From: Erysipelotrichaceae bacterium | GTDB taxonomy: Bacteria; Bacillota_I; Bacilli_A; Erysipelotrichales; Coprobacillaceae | Assembly (NCBI GenBank): GCA_018365815.1 | Contig: JAGZJH010000001.1 | Span: 62,001-126,000, forward strand | DNA: 64,000 nt | Direction of reading: 5' to 3' | Shown here: positions 32,446-40,373 of the stretch, in pieces | Numbering within the stretch: position 1 is the stretch's first letter | Layout of the letters: each line of letters opens with the position of its first letter | The notes under the pieces: model-generated | The model's input: the letters and a program-made list of their open reading frames with translations, nothing else | Told to the model about the DNA's origin: nothing | Databases searched by the model: none | Made by a program: the position numbers and the translations under genes

Positions 32446-32841
32446 TAAATGATCTATCTCATGTTGTATAATTTGAGCCGTTAATCCTTCAAAAGTCTTA
32501 ATCCTCTTTTTAAACTGCTCATCTTCAAATTCTACTTTAATCTTTGGATAACGTTTCACTTCTCTTTGAGTAGCATGTGATAAACACCCTTCCATAGTAT
32601 TATAAATCTGACCTGAGAATTTAATAATCTTAGGATTGATTAAAATTAAAGATGAATTTTGAAAAGTGACAATAATTATATTTTTACTTACCCCTATCAT
32701 ATTGGCTGCCATTCCTAAACATTCGCTTTGATAAAAAGCAAGCGTATCTTTCAAATCTTGAATAATTGAGTAATCTTCTTTAAAAGCCGGTGAAGATTTG
32801 ATAGATAAAAATATTGGATCTTTGACTATTGTTTTAATCAT
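32428..32841 (-). CDS. Peptide deformylase-like protein
   Basis: The 137-aa protein has motif 2 EGCLSHA (about residue 83) and motif 3 QHEIDHLNG (125), which supply the Cys and two His metal ligands and the catalytic Glu. Motif 1 is GMAANMIG, where deformylases have GxGxAAxQ: the conserved Gln that holds the formyl group is Met. This variant occurs in second deformylase-like proteins of Bacillota. It may have another peptide or acyl substrate. It follows thiD by 32 bp and shares the operon terminator. Confidence 0.8.
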   Translation of the reverse strand: MIKTIVKDPIFLSIKSSPAFKEDYSIIQDLKDTLAFYQSECLGMAANMIGVSKNIIIVTFQNSSLILINPKIIKFSGQIYNTMEGCLSHATQREVKRYPKIKVEFEDEQFKKRIKTFEGLTAQIIQHEIDHLNGILI

Positions 32842-32873
32842 GATTTATACTCCGATCTTATCATTATTTGAAT

Positions 32874-33674
32874 TTAGTCTTGAAGGTGACTATTCTGAGT
32901 TGATAAATACAAATGGTTTAACGGACCTCTACCATTGCCTAAATCTAATCCATCTTGAATAGCCCCTGTAAGATACTCTTTAGCTAGTCTAATGCTTTCT
33001 TGTAAGGTATTCCCTTTTGCTAAAAAACAAGCAATGGCACTAGATAAAGTACACCCCGTTCCATGTGTATTAGGATTATCAATTCGTTTTGATTTATACC
33101 ATGTAAATGTATTCTTGTCAAATAGTAAATCATTGGCTTCTTGAAAATGTCCGCCTTTAATTAATACTGCTGTATGAATTTTATTTGCAATAATCTTAGC
33201 AGCCTCAAGCATATCATTTTCATCATGAATTTGAATACCACTTAAAACCTCTGCTTCTGATAAATTAGGAGTAATCACTGTGGCAAGTGGTAAAAGTTCA
33301 TTAATTAAAGTTTTGGTTGCTGTTTTGTTTAATAAACGACTGTTGCTAGTAGAGACCATTACCGGATCAACTACTAACGATGTCACTTGATATTGTTTTA
33401 ACTTTTTAACAATCGCATGGATAATATTTTCATCTTGAACCATACCAATTTTAACACTATCTGGAACAATATCATTAAAGATACTATCTATTTGTGCTTC
33501 AACAAACTCCGGTGATACTTCGCTAATTCCTTGAACCCCAGTCGTATTTTGGGCAGTTAATGCCGTAATGACACTCATACCATAAACAGATAACGCACAC
33601 ATTGTTTTTAAATCCGCTTGAATACCGGCTCCACCACTACAATCAGAACCAGCTATTGTTAAAACTTTTTCCAT
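32874..33674 (-). CDS. thiD: Hydroxymethylpyrimidine (phosphate) kinase
   Basis: The 266-aa ribokinase-fold protein has TIAGSDCSGGAGIQADLKTM at the N-terminus and NPNTHGTGCTLSSAIACFLAKG near 205, the anion hole and catalytic Asp/Cys region of ThiD. It phosphorylates HMP and HMP-P for thiamin assembly. It overlaps the HAD gene by 16 nt. With thiM and thiE it forms a salvage route; no thiC is seen. Confidence 0.95.
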   Translation of the reverse strand: MEKVLTIAGSDCSGGAGIQADLKTMCALSVYGMSVITALTAQNTTGVQGISEVSPEFVEAQIDSIFNDIVPDSVKIGMVQDENIIHAIVKKLKQYQVTSLVVDPVMVSTSNSRLLNKTATKTLINELLPLATVITPNLSEAEVLSGIQIHDENDMLEAAKIIANKIHTAVLIKGGHFQEANDLLFDKNTFTWYKSKRIDNPNTHGTGCTLSSAIACFLAKGNTLQESIRLAKEYLTGAIQDGLDLGNGRGPLNHLYLSTQNSHLQD

Positions 33675-34291
33675 ATTCTATCCCTCTTTTTCCATGAAGT
33701 TAAATAAACATCACAAACTTCTTGAATATCTTCACCATCTTGTAAACCCACTGTTTGATAATTCAAAGAAGTCAATGTCTTTAATACTACATACGAATCC
33801 TCTATAAAAATAACTTCTTGTTGATCAAAATTTAATATTTTTAATAATTGACTATAATCATCAATGGTTGTTTTATTAAAATTAAAATCATTACACGTTA
33901 ATATTTGATTAAAATATTTTCTTAACCCAAAACGTTTTAGCGTTATCTCTACAATCTTTGTGGTATTAGTTGTATAAATATAAAGTTGAATCCCTTTTTG
34001 ATTGCATTCTAATATAAATTTCTCAACATCTTTTTTTAATGTGACTTGTGTTAAATATTGATGAACAATAAGATTTGTGATTTGATTTTGGATTGTTTCA
34101 ATACTTTGTTCAAGTTGAAAATGTTTTTTTAAATAAATCGATGATTCTTTTAATGTCATATCTTTAACTTTTTGGTCAATTTTATCATCACTAATATTTA
34201 AATTTTTTAAATATGTAGAAGCCAAGTGTTGCCATAAATTCATAGAATCTACAATCGTACCATCAAAATCCATGATTATTGCTTTAATCAT
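33659..34291 (-). CDS. HAD-superfamily phosphatase in the thiamin operon
   Basis: From 34291 (ATGATTAA overlaps the thiE stop) it has 210 aa. Motif I is IMDFDGTIVDSM, motif II IYTTNTTKIVEI, motif III Lys around FNFNKTTIDDY, and motif IV FIEDSYVVL. The four-helix cap lies at about 20-85. It is the beta-phosphoglucomutase/Gph type. Placed between thiE and thiD, it may dephosphorylate thiamin phosphate or a damaged intermediate; that is inferred from context alone. Confidence 0.85.
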   Translation of the reverse strand: MIKAIIMDFDGTIVDSMNLWQHLASTYLKNLNISDDKIDQKVKDMTLKESSIYLKKHFQLEQSIETIQNQITNLIVHQYLTQVTLKKDVEKFILECNQKGIQLYIYTTNTTKIVEITLKRFGLRKYFNQILTCNDFNFNKTTIDDYSQLLKILNFDQQEVIFIEDSYVVLKTLTSLNYQTVGLQDGEDIQEVCDVYLTSWKKRDRIWKKF

Positions 34292-34928
34292 CAATGATTT
34301 CACTCACTTTTTCATACAATTCTTTTGTTTTTGATTGGATATGGTCTCCTTTAAATATGGCTGAGACAACTGCAATTCCGTTAATATGACTTCCCCTTAA
34401 CAATTTCACATTATCTTTTGTAATCCCACCGATAGCCACACTGTATATTTTTGAGTTTTCAGTAATTTGTTTTAATGTTTTAATTGAAACATCTGTGGCA
34501 TCTAATTTTGTTGAAGTATTAAAGACTGCACCGATTCCAAAATAGTCAATGTCTAAATCTTTAGCTTTTAAATATTCATCATAATTATGAATTGAAAGTC
34601 CGATAATTTTATCCGGTCCTAAAATTTCTCTTGCCTTAACAACGTCTAAATCATCTTGTCCTAAATGAACCCCACTTGCATCAATGGCTTTAGCCACTTT
34701 AAGATTATCGTTAATAATTAAAGGAATATTGTGAGCCTCAGTAACTTTTTTAACTTTAGAAGCAATTTCAATAAACTCTTGATCTGTGCAGTCTTTTTCA
34801 CGAAGTTGTATCATTGTGGCATGACCTAAAATCGCTTGTTCAACTGCATCTTCTAATGTTTCATTTTCCTTTAACCATTGTCGATTAGTAATTGCATATA
34901 ATTTTAAACTTTGTTTATCTAATCTCAT
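34284..34928 (-). CDS. thiE: Thiamine-phosphate synthase
   Basis: The 214-aa TIM-barrel protein shows LYAITNRQWL, MIQLREKDCTDQEF, PLIINDNLKVAKAIDASGVH, LGQDDLD, IGLSIHN and VAIGGITKDN, which bind HMP-PP and HET-P. It joins them to thiamin phosphate. It overlaps thiM by 14 nt and the HAD gene by 8 nt. Confidence 0.95.
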   Translation of the reverse strand: MRLDKQSLKLYAITNRQWLKENETLEDAVEQAILGHATMIQLREKDCTDQEFIEIASKVKKVTEAHNIPLIINDNLKVAKAIDASGVHLGQDDLDVVKAREILGPDKIIGLSIHNYDEYLKAKDLDIDYFGIGAVFNTSTKLDATDVSIKTLKQITENSKIYSVAIGGITKDNVKLLRGSHINGIAVVSAIFKGDHIQSKTKELYEKVSEIIDD

Positions 34929-35733
34929 ATTTTGCTCCTTGTATTAATTCTTTTGAATCTACTAAACTAATAGCATCTATTAGATAAGTTTTATAACTTG
35001 AAGTCCCTTTGTTTTCTTGTTTTATTTGATCATATGCTTTTTCACCACAATATCCCATCAAACACACTGCACACATCACTGCTTCTAAAGGGGAATGAGA
35101 GTTTGCTGATAAATAAGCATTAATTAAAGCAGATAACATACACCCTGTTCCTGTTACTTTTGACATTAAAGAATGCCCATTGTAAATTAAATAAGCTTTT
35201 TTCTCGTTGGCAACAATGTCAATTTTACCAGTAATGACAATAATACTTTCATATCTTTTTGCCATTTGTTTAGCTAAAATAATAAGATCATCGAGATTAT
35301 TTTGATCTATTTGTTCATTAGCATCTACCCCTCTAGCAAGGCCATGTCCTTCATAAATCGCTTTAATTTCAGAAACATTTCCTTTAATTACACTAAAATG
35401 AAGTTGATCTAATAATTCGTAAACACAATTTGTTCTTAATTGACTCACTCCCATTCCAACCGGATCTAATGAAACCGGGTGATTTAGTTCATTGGCTTTT
35501 TTTCCGGCCTTTATCATTGATTTAATGGTTCTTTGGTTTAATGTTCCAATATTAATATTTAAACCATTACAAATAGAAGTGACTTCTTCTACTTCCATTT
35601 CATCATCAGCCATAATTGGTGAAGCATTAGCAGCTAGTAAAATATTAGCACAATCATTGACTGTCACATAGTTTGTAATACAGTGAATCAACGGATTTTC
35701 AACTTTAACATTTTTCATCATTGTTTCAAACAT
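34915..35733 (-). CDS. thiM: Hydroxyethylthiazole kinase
   Basis: The 272-aa protein begins VKVENPLIHCITNYVTVNDC, and carries SPIMADDEMEVEE, LDPVGMGVSQLR, VIKGNVSEIKAI and VTGTGCMLSALINAYL with the active-site Cys. It makes thiazole phosphate from salvaged HET. AAAGGAG lies 8 nt before the ATG. First gene under the TPP riboswitch. Confidence 0.96.
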   Translation of the reverse strand: MFETMMKNVKVENPLIHCITNYVTVNDCANILLAANASPIMADDEMEVEEVTSICNGLNINIGTLNQRTIKSMIKAGKKANELNHPVSLDPVGMGVSQLRTNCVYELLDQLHFSVIKGNVSEIKAIYEGHGLARGVDANEQIDQNNLDDLIILAKQMAKRYESIIVITGKIDIVANEKKAYLIYNGHSLMSKVTGTGCMLSALINAYLSANSHSPLEAVMCAVCLMGYCGEKAYDQIKQENKGTSSYKTYLIDAISLVDSKELIQGAKYEIR

Positions 35734-35753
35734 AATTACGCTCCTTTATATCT

Positions 35754-35787
35754 AAAAAGTCCTCCTAGGATAATTGTCTAGGAGGAC
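35754..35787 (-). terminator. Riboswitch-controlled terminator before thiM
   Basis: GTCCTCCTAG and CTAGGAGGAC pair around ACAATTATC-like loop bases and are followed by TTTTTA on the minus strand. It lies between the TPP aptamer and the thiM ribosome-binding site and is the expected off-switch. Confidence 0.92.
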
Positions 35788-35799
35788 AAAATTTTCAAT

Positions 35800-35881
35800 C
35801 ATTCCTACGTTGGCATTATCCAAATCAGGTTTATGGGTCGAAGTTGATGACTTCCTCTCAGCCTACTACATAAGCTCCCCG
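35800..35881 (-). ncRNA. TPP riboswitch (THI element)
   Basis: The minus strand shows GGGGAGC, then GGCTGAGAGGAAGTC, CGACCCATAAACCTGATTTG and GATAATGCCAACGTAGGAA, the conserved TPP-binding blocks in order. With the terminator 13 nt later, TPP should stop transcription of thiM-thiE-HAD-thiD and the deformylase-like gene. Confidence 0.97.
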
Positions 35882-35889
35882 TTAATTAT

Positions 35890-37368
35890 TTAATTATTTT
35901 CTAAATCTTCACCATTTGTGGCAATGACTTTTTTATACCAGTCAAAAGATTTTTTCTTAGAACGTTTTAATGTACCGTTTCCTTGATCATCACGATCAAC
36001 ATAAATAAATCCATAACGTTTTTTCATTTCACCTGTTCCAGCTGAAACTAAATCGATACAACCCCAAGGTGTGTAACCGATTAAATCAACACCATCTTCA
36101 TTAACTGCTTTATCCATTTGTTCAATATGTTCTTTTAAATATTCAATACGATAATCATCATTAATTGAACCACCTGCTTCAACTTGATCTACTGCACCAA
36201 GTCCGTTTTCAACAATGAATACTGGTTTTTGATATCTTTCCCATAAAGTATTTAAAGCAATTCTCAAACCTTTACCATCAATTTGCCAACCCCAGTCACT
36301 TGCTTTAATATATGGATTTTTAACCCCAAAACTAAAGTTTCCACCTGTATCTTCTCCTACTGGTGTACTAGATACACAACTTGATGAATAATATGAGAAT
36401 CCTAAATAATCGACACAACCTTCTTTTAATACTTGTCGATCTTCTTCAGTAATATCTAAGACTACCCCTTCACGTTCATATTCTTTTAATTTATAAGCTG
36501 GATAATATCCACGACATTGAACATCGCTATAAAAATGACGTTTACGAGTATCTTCCATCGCTAAAATTTGATCATCTGGATTACATGAATAACCATAAGT
36601 TGCCCCATAAGCAACCATTAATCCTACTTTATTTTCAGGATCGATTTCATGAGCCATTTTAACAACTTTAGCACTTGCTACAAATTGATGATGAACTGCT
36701 TGTGCTTTGGCTTGTGGTGAAGATTCAACAACCCCCCCTGCAAAAAATGGTAACATTCCCATAATGTTAATTTCATTAAATGTCATCCAATATTTAACTT
36801 TTCCTTTATACTCATTAAAAATTGTTTTACAGTAATTAACATAAAAATCAATCACCTTGCGATCTAACCAACCACCATATTTTTTAGTTAATGCTAAAGG
36901 TGTTTCGTAATGTGAAATAGTGACAACCGGTTCAATATTATATTTGTGTAATTCATCAAAGACATGATGATAAAATTCAATTCCTTTTGGATTTGGTGTT
37001 TCATCATCACCATTAGGGAAAATTCTTGCCCAGTTAATTGAAAGTCTAAAACATTTAAATCCCATTTCAGCAAATAAAGCAATATCTTCTTTATAATGAT
37101 GATAAAAATCTATTCCGATATGACTTGGATAATAATATCCTTCTTGCACATCACAAACAGCCTCTTTTGGTAAATCTGAATAAGGCATAATTGCTTGCGT
37201 CCCTTTAGTTCCATCAGGCATTGTATAAGTAATACGACGAGATACTGTATGACTTCCGGCAGTAACAACATCTGCTGTACTTAATCCTTTACCATCATCT
37301 AAGTATCCTCCTTCAAATTGATTAGCGGCAGTCGCCCCACCCCATAAAAATCCTTCTGGTAAACTCAT
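35890..37368 (-). CDS. bglA: Family GH1 6-phospho-beta-glucosidase
   Basis: Started at 37368 (AAGGAGGAATTTAAA before ATG), 492 aa. SLPEGFLWGGATAANQFEGG begins the barrel; the acid/base Glu is in MTFNEINIM, the nucleophile in FIVENGLGAVD, and RSKKKSFDWYKKVI at the C-terminus has the Ser-Lys-Tyr set that binds the 6-phosphate. It splits phosphorylated beta-glucosides brought in by a PTS. No PTS gene is beside it. The next element downstream is the TPP riboswitch. Confidence 0.94.
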   Translation of the reverse strand: MSLPEGFLWGGATAANQFEGGYLDDGKGLSTADVVTAGSHTVSRRITYTMPDGTKGTQAIMPYSDLPKEAVCDVQEGYYYPSHIGIDFYHHYKEDIALFAEMGFKCFRLSINWARIFPNGDDETPNPKGIEFYHHVFDELHKYNIEPVVTISHYETPLALTKKYGGWLDRKVIDFYVNYCKTIFNEYKGKVKYWMTFNEINIMGMLPFFAGGVVESSPQAKAQAVHHQFVASAKVVKMAHEIDPENKVGLMVAYGATYGYSCNPDDQILAMEDTRKRHFYSDVQCRGYYPAYKLKEYEREGVVLDITEEDRQVLKEGCVDYLGFSYYSSSCVSSTPVGEDTGGNFSFGVKNPYIKASDWGWQIDGKGLRIALNTLWERYQKPVFIVENGLGAVDQVEAGGSINDDYRIEYLKEHIEQMDKAVNEDGVDLIGYTPWGCIDLVSAGTGEMKKRYGFIYVDRDDQGNGTLKRSKKKSFDWYKKVIATNGEDLENN

Positions 37369-37447
37369 TTTAAATTCCTCCTTCAAAAATACAAACAAAT
37401 TATATCACTTTACCAAAATACATCTTTGAATTTTCAAAAAAATAAAA

Positions 37448-37465
37448 AGAGAAGCGCACTTCTCT
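37448..37465 (-). terminator. Terminator of the 176-aa membrane gene
   Basis: AGAGAAG-TGCG-CTTCTCT followed by TTTTATTTTTTT on the minus strand. Confidence 0.85.
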
Positions 37466-37994
37466 AATCTGTTAATTCATATAAATTATAATGATAATAT
37501 AAAAATGATAAAACAGTTGCCATAATACCCATTACAAGCATCCCTGCAATACATAAATATCCAACCATCTTTCCAGCAAAATAGATATTATGAATTGTAT
37601 TTGTATAAATATTTAAAATCGTATATTCCATAACCAAAAGTCTAGCACTCATGATATTTAAAATAATACAAACAACATTAATCAAAACCAATATTTTACG
37701 TTGATTGCTTTTTAAATAACAAAGAAGCATTAAAATCAGTCCATACGCAATATAGTATAACGTAATTGAAATATGCAAATCTAAATCTACAATTCCTACA
37801 TAATCATACATAAAACTATATAACGTAAAACAAAATAGTAAAACTGGAATAGCGATTAATAACTTATTTATCCAAAATACATATTTCAAAATACGATGAT
37901 GTGCAATTTCAAATTTATATTTTAATAAATATTTAATTTCAAATAATGCAAAAATAATACTTATAAATATTCCTAATAGTACTAAAACCCCCAT
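37464..37994 (-). CDS. Polytopic membrane protein, unknown
   Basis: A 176-aa protein with five hydrophobic segments (GVLVLLGIFISIIFALF; KLLIAIPVLLFCFTLYSF; ISITLYYIAYGLILMLLCYL; ILVLINVVCIILNIM; GYLCIAGMLVMGIMATVLSF). No family recognised. It follows the Gx transporter gene by 15 nt and ends the operon of exonuclease, FMN lipoprotein and Gx transporter, so it may serve the same redox function. Confidence 0.65.
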   Translation of the reverse strand: MGVLVLLGIFISIIFALFEIKYLLKYKFEIAHHRILKYVFWINKLLIAIPVLLFCFTLYSFMYDYVGIVDLDLHISITLYYIAYGLILMLLCYLKSNQRKILVLINVVCIILNIMSARLLVMEYTILNIYTNTIHNIYFAGKMVGYLCIAGMLVMGIMATVLSFLYYHYNLYELTD

Positions 37995-38009
37995 TAAAAC
38001 CTCTCCCCT

Positions 38010-38522
38010 TTATTTAAGTTTAACAGTATATTTTTTTAAATGTTTAATCACCGCAATAGCACTTAATCCTGTAAAAATCCCAGTAGGTATCGACGTTACA
38101 AATAGTAATACAATAAATGATGCCATTAAGATTGATTGGTAAATATATACAACAACTATAATCTGCCCAATACCATGAAAAATAGCACTGATAATTGAAA
38201 TAGAAACAATAGGTAAGTCTGTTAGTTTTTTAGCTAACATAATTGCAATACTACTTAATAACACCCCACCTACTGAAATAAACCACACATAATTAAAAAT
38301 TGATCCTCTTAGTAATCCCCCTAAAACAACTCTTAAAATATTTACAATAAACATTTCTTTAGTTGAAAATAACTCAATAGTTACTAATGAAACAATATTT
38401 GCAAAACCAAGTTTCACACCATAAGGCAGTGGAATTGCTAAAGAAGCTTCAAACATATGCAAAGCAATCGCCATTGTGGATAATAATGAAACATAAACTA
38501 ACTTTTTTGTTTTTTTATTCAT
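38010..38522 (-). CDS. Gx transporter family protein (PF07456-type; EetB-like)
   Basis: The 170-aa membrane protein has the family pattern: KLVYVSLLSTMAIALHMFEA, LPYGVKLGFANIVSLVTIEL, then LRVVLGGLLRGSI and IFHGIGQIIVVVYI. The family was first named heptaprenyl diphosphate synthase component I, and in Listeria and Enterococcus one member (EetB) takes part in flavin-based extracellular electron transfer. It directly follows an FMN-binding lipoprotein gene (1 nt gap), which supports a similar role. Confidence 0.82.
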   Translation of the reverse strand: MNKKTKKLVYVSLLSTMAIALHMFEASLAIPLPYGVKLGFANIVSLVTIELFSTKEMFIVNILRVVLGGLLRGSIFNYVWFISVGGVLLSSIAIMLAKKLTDLPIVSISIISAIFHGIGQIIVVVYIYQSILMASFIVLLFVTSIPTGIFTGLSAIAVIKHLKKYTVKLK

Positions 38523-38879
38523 CTATGATTCACCTAATTGTGCTTTAGCATCTTTTAATGCATTTGATACAGCCTCTAGAACACCATCACTTGTTTTAGT
38601 TGCTCCTGTGACTTCGTCTACATTAGTTGTGGTGTTGGCTTGAATAATTTTATCAAATAATTCAGTTTCTACTTCTTCATAATAACTTGCAGTTTCACTA
38701 TGACTATTTGTCACTATTTGAGTAATTTTACCATTTTCAATAGTCACTGTAAGATCAATAACTCCTCCCATACCTTGACCTTCACCGCTAAATGATCCAT
38801 CAGCGTATTCAACCTTAGGTTCATTTTTACATCCAGTCATACATAACAATAAAGTCAATATAATTAATATTTTTTTCAT
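38523..38879 (-). CDS. FMN-binding lipoprotein
   Basis: The 118-aa protein has a lipoprotein signal (MKKILIILTLLLCMTGC) and one FMN_bind domain. The flavin attachment motif is VTGATKTSDGVLEAV near 90, where ApbE links FMN to Thr. The ApbE enzyme is encoded at 56104. It overlaps the exonuclease stop (ATGA). It probably carries electrons on the outer membrane face. Confidence 0.9.
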   Translation of the reverse strand: MKKILIILTLLLCMTGCKNEPKVEYADGSFSGEGQGMGGVIDLTVTIENGKITQIVTNSHSETASYYEEVETELFDKIIQANTTTNVDEVTGATKTSDGVLEAVSNALKDAKAQLGES

Positions 38880-39778
38880 GATGTCTCCTTTTTGGGTTGA
38901 TTTTGAAATAACAACAAAAATTGTTTATATGAAATAATTTTTAAATCTTGCCCTTTATTTACCAATTCTTTTGCCTTAATTAAATTATTAGTTAATTTAT
39001 TTTGGCTAGTCACTAAATAATTTGTATTAATATTTACTTTATCTTGTACAAAGCCCCCCATTTCAACAATATGTTCTCTTAACTTTTTTAAAGAGGCTTG
39101 ATTAATGGAATCAAAGCATATACATTGATGGTAAATATTTTCATTAATATCAGTAATATTTTCTTCTTTAAAAATTAAATTGTTTGAAACATCACTGACA
39201 TAAATATTACGATAATATCCCGGTGACATTGTTCCATAACTCACTCGTACAAGTTGATGAAGCATATCTAGACTTTTAACATGATAAATACTTTTTAATC
39301 GTTTAATAATTCTTACACACATTAAAGCATCTTCTAAAGCATGATGATGATTGAAATTTAAATGAAAATAATCAGCAATACCATCTAGTTTATATGAACG
39401 ACACCCCTCTAATAACTTACGAGCTAATACAAATGTACAAGACATATTGCAATGAGGATATGGAATATGATAATAATCCAAAACAGCCCTTAAAAACAAT
39501 GAGTCTTGTTGTATGTTATGTGCTACAATTGTGGAATTTTCAATATAAGGTTTAATCTGCTCCCAAATTTTATCAAACGTCGGTGCACTATACATTCGTT
39601 CTATATTGATACGATGTACTTTATAACTCCCTTTTTCAACAAAAAATGGTGCAGGTCGTACAAGTGAATAAAAGGTTTTTATAATTTTGTTATTTTCAAC
39701 CACGCACATTCCAATCGCACAAATACTACTAGGGTGCCGATTAGCCAATTCAAAATCAAGCGTAGTATACTTTTCCAT
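38876..39778 (-). CDS. DnaQ-like 3'-5' exonuclease with BRCT domain
   Basis: From 39778 (GGAG site) the protein is 300 aa. The DEDDh exonuclease has TTLDFELANR (Asp, Glu), IVAHNIQQDSLFLRAVL and NFNHHHALEDALMCVR. The C-terminal 90 residues (QCICFDSINQASLKKLREHI to FLLLF) resemble a BRCT domain. It is a repair or proofreading-type nuclease. Its link to the flavin genes downstream is probably only operonic. Confidence 0.88.
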   Translation of the reverse strand: MEKYTTLDFELANRHPSSICAIGMCVVENNKIIKTFYSLVRPAPFFVEKGSYKVHRINIERMYSAPTFDKIWEQIKPYIENSTIVAHNIQQDSLFLRAVLDYYHIPYPHCNMSCTFVLARKLLEGCRSYKLDGIADYFHLNFNHHHALEDALMCVRIIKRLKSIYHVKSLDMLHQLVRVSYGTMSPGYYRNIYVSDVSNNLIFKEENITDINENIYHQCICFDSINQASLKKLREHIVEMGGFVQDKVNINTNYLVTSQNKLTNNLIKAKELVNKGQDLKIISYKQFLLLFQNQPKKETS

Positions 39779-39810
39779 ATTATCACTCTCCACCCCTCAA
39801 TTCTATCATA

Positions 39811-39837
39811 AAATAAAAAAGAAATCAAAATTGATTT
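39811..39837 (-). terminator. Terminator of the DJ-1 gene
   Basis: AAAGAAATCA-ATT-TTGATTTCTTT and more T on the minus strand. Confidence 0.85.
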
Positions 39838-39839
39838 CT

Positions 39840-40373
39840 TTAACCTAAATACAACATCGATTGTTTTAAATCTTTTGAGTTAATTTCTAATATTTCAACT
39901 AAAGAATACGCAAAATCAAAAGTTGTTGCTGGTCCTCTACTAGTAATTACATTTCCATCTATTACTACATTTTTTTCAAGATATTGTTGACAAATAATTT
40001 CTTTTTCAAATCCCGGATAACTTGTGACTTTTTTATCACCAATTAGTTTAGCTTGACTAAGGACAATAGGTGCCGCACAAATGGCTGCAATCCATCTTTG
40101 ATTTTGATTCATTTGATTTAAATACTCAATGACCTCTAGATTATCTTTTAAATTTGTTGCTCCAGGTAACCCACCAGGTAAAATCACCATATCCACTAAC
40201 CGATGATCAAATAACAAATCCGTCTTGATTTTAATTCCATGAGAACCGATGACTTCAATATTTTTCATACCCACTAATTTACAATCAACATTCGCACGTC
40301 TTAAAATATCACACGTTACAAGTGCCTCAATTTCTTCAAATCCATCTTCTAATAAAATATATGCTACTTTCAT
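39840..40373 (-). CDS. DJ-1/PfpI family protein
   Basis: A 177-aa protein with VAYILLEDGFEEIEALVTCD (conserved Glu), MVILPGGLPGATNLKDN and IAAICAAPIVLSQA with the nucleophilic Cys. This is the DJ-1/ThiJ fold, linked to deglycase, chaperone or oxidative stress roles. It follows the serine hydrolase gene without a gap. Confidence 0.93.
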   Translation of the reverse strand: MKVAYILLEDGFEEIEALVTCDILRRANVDCKLVGMKNIEVIGSHGIKIKTDLLFDHRLVDMVILPGGLPGATNLKDNLEVIEYLNQMNQNQRWIAAICAAPIVLSQAKLIGDKKVTSYPGFEKEIICQQYLEKNVVIDGNVITSRGPATTFDFAYSLVEILEINSKDLKQSMLYLG

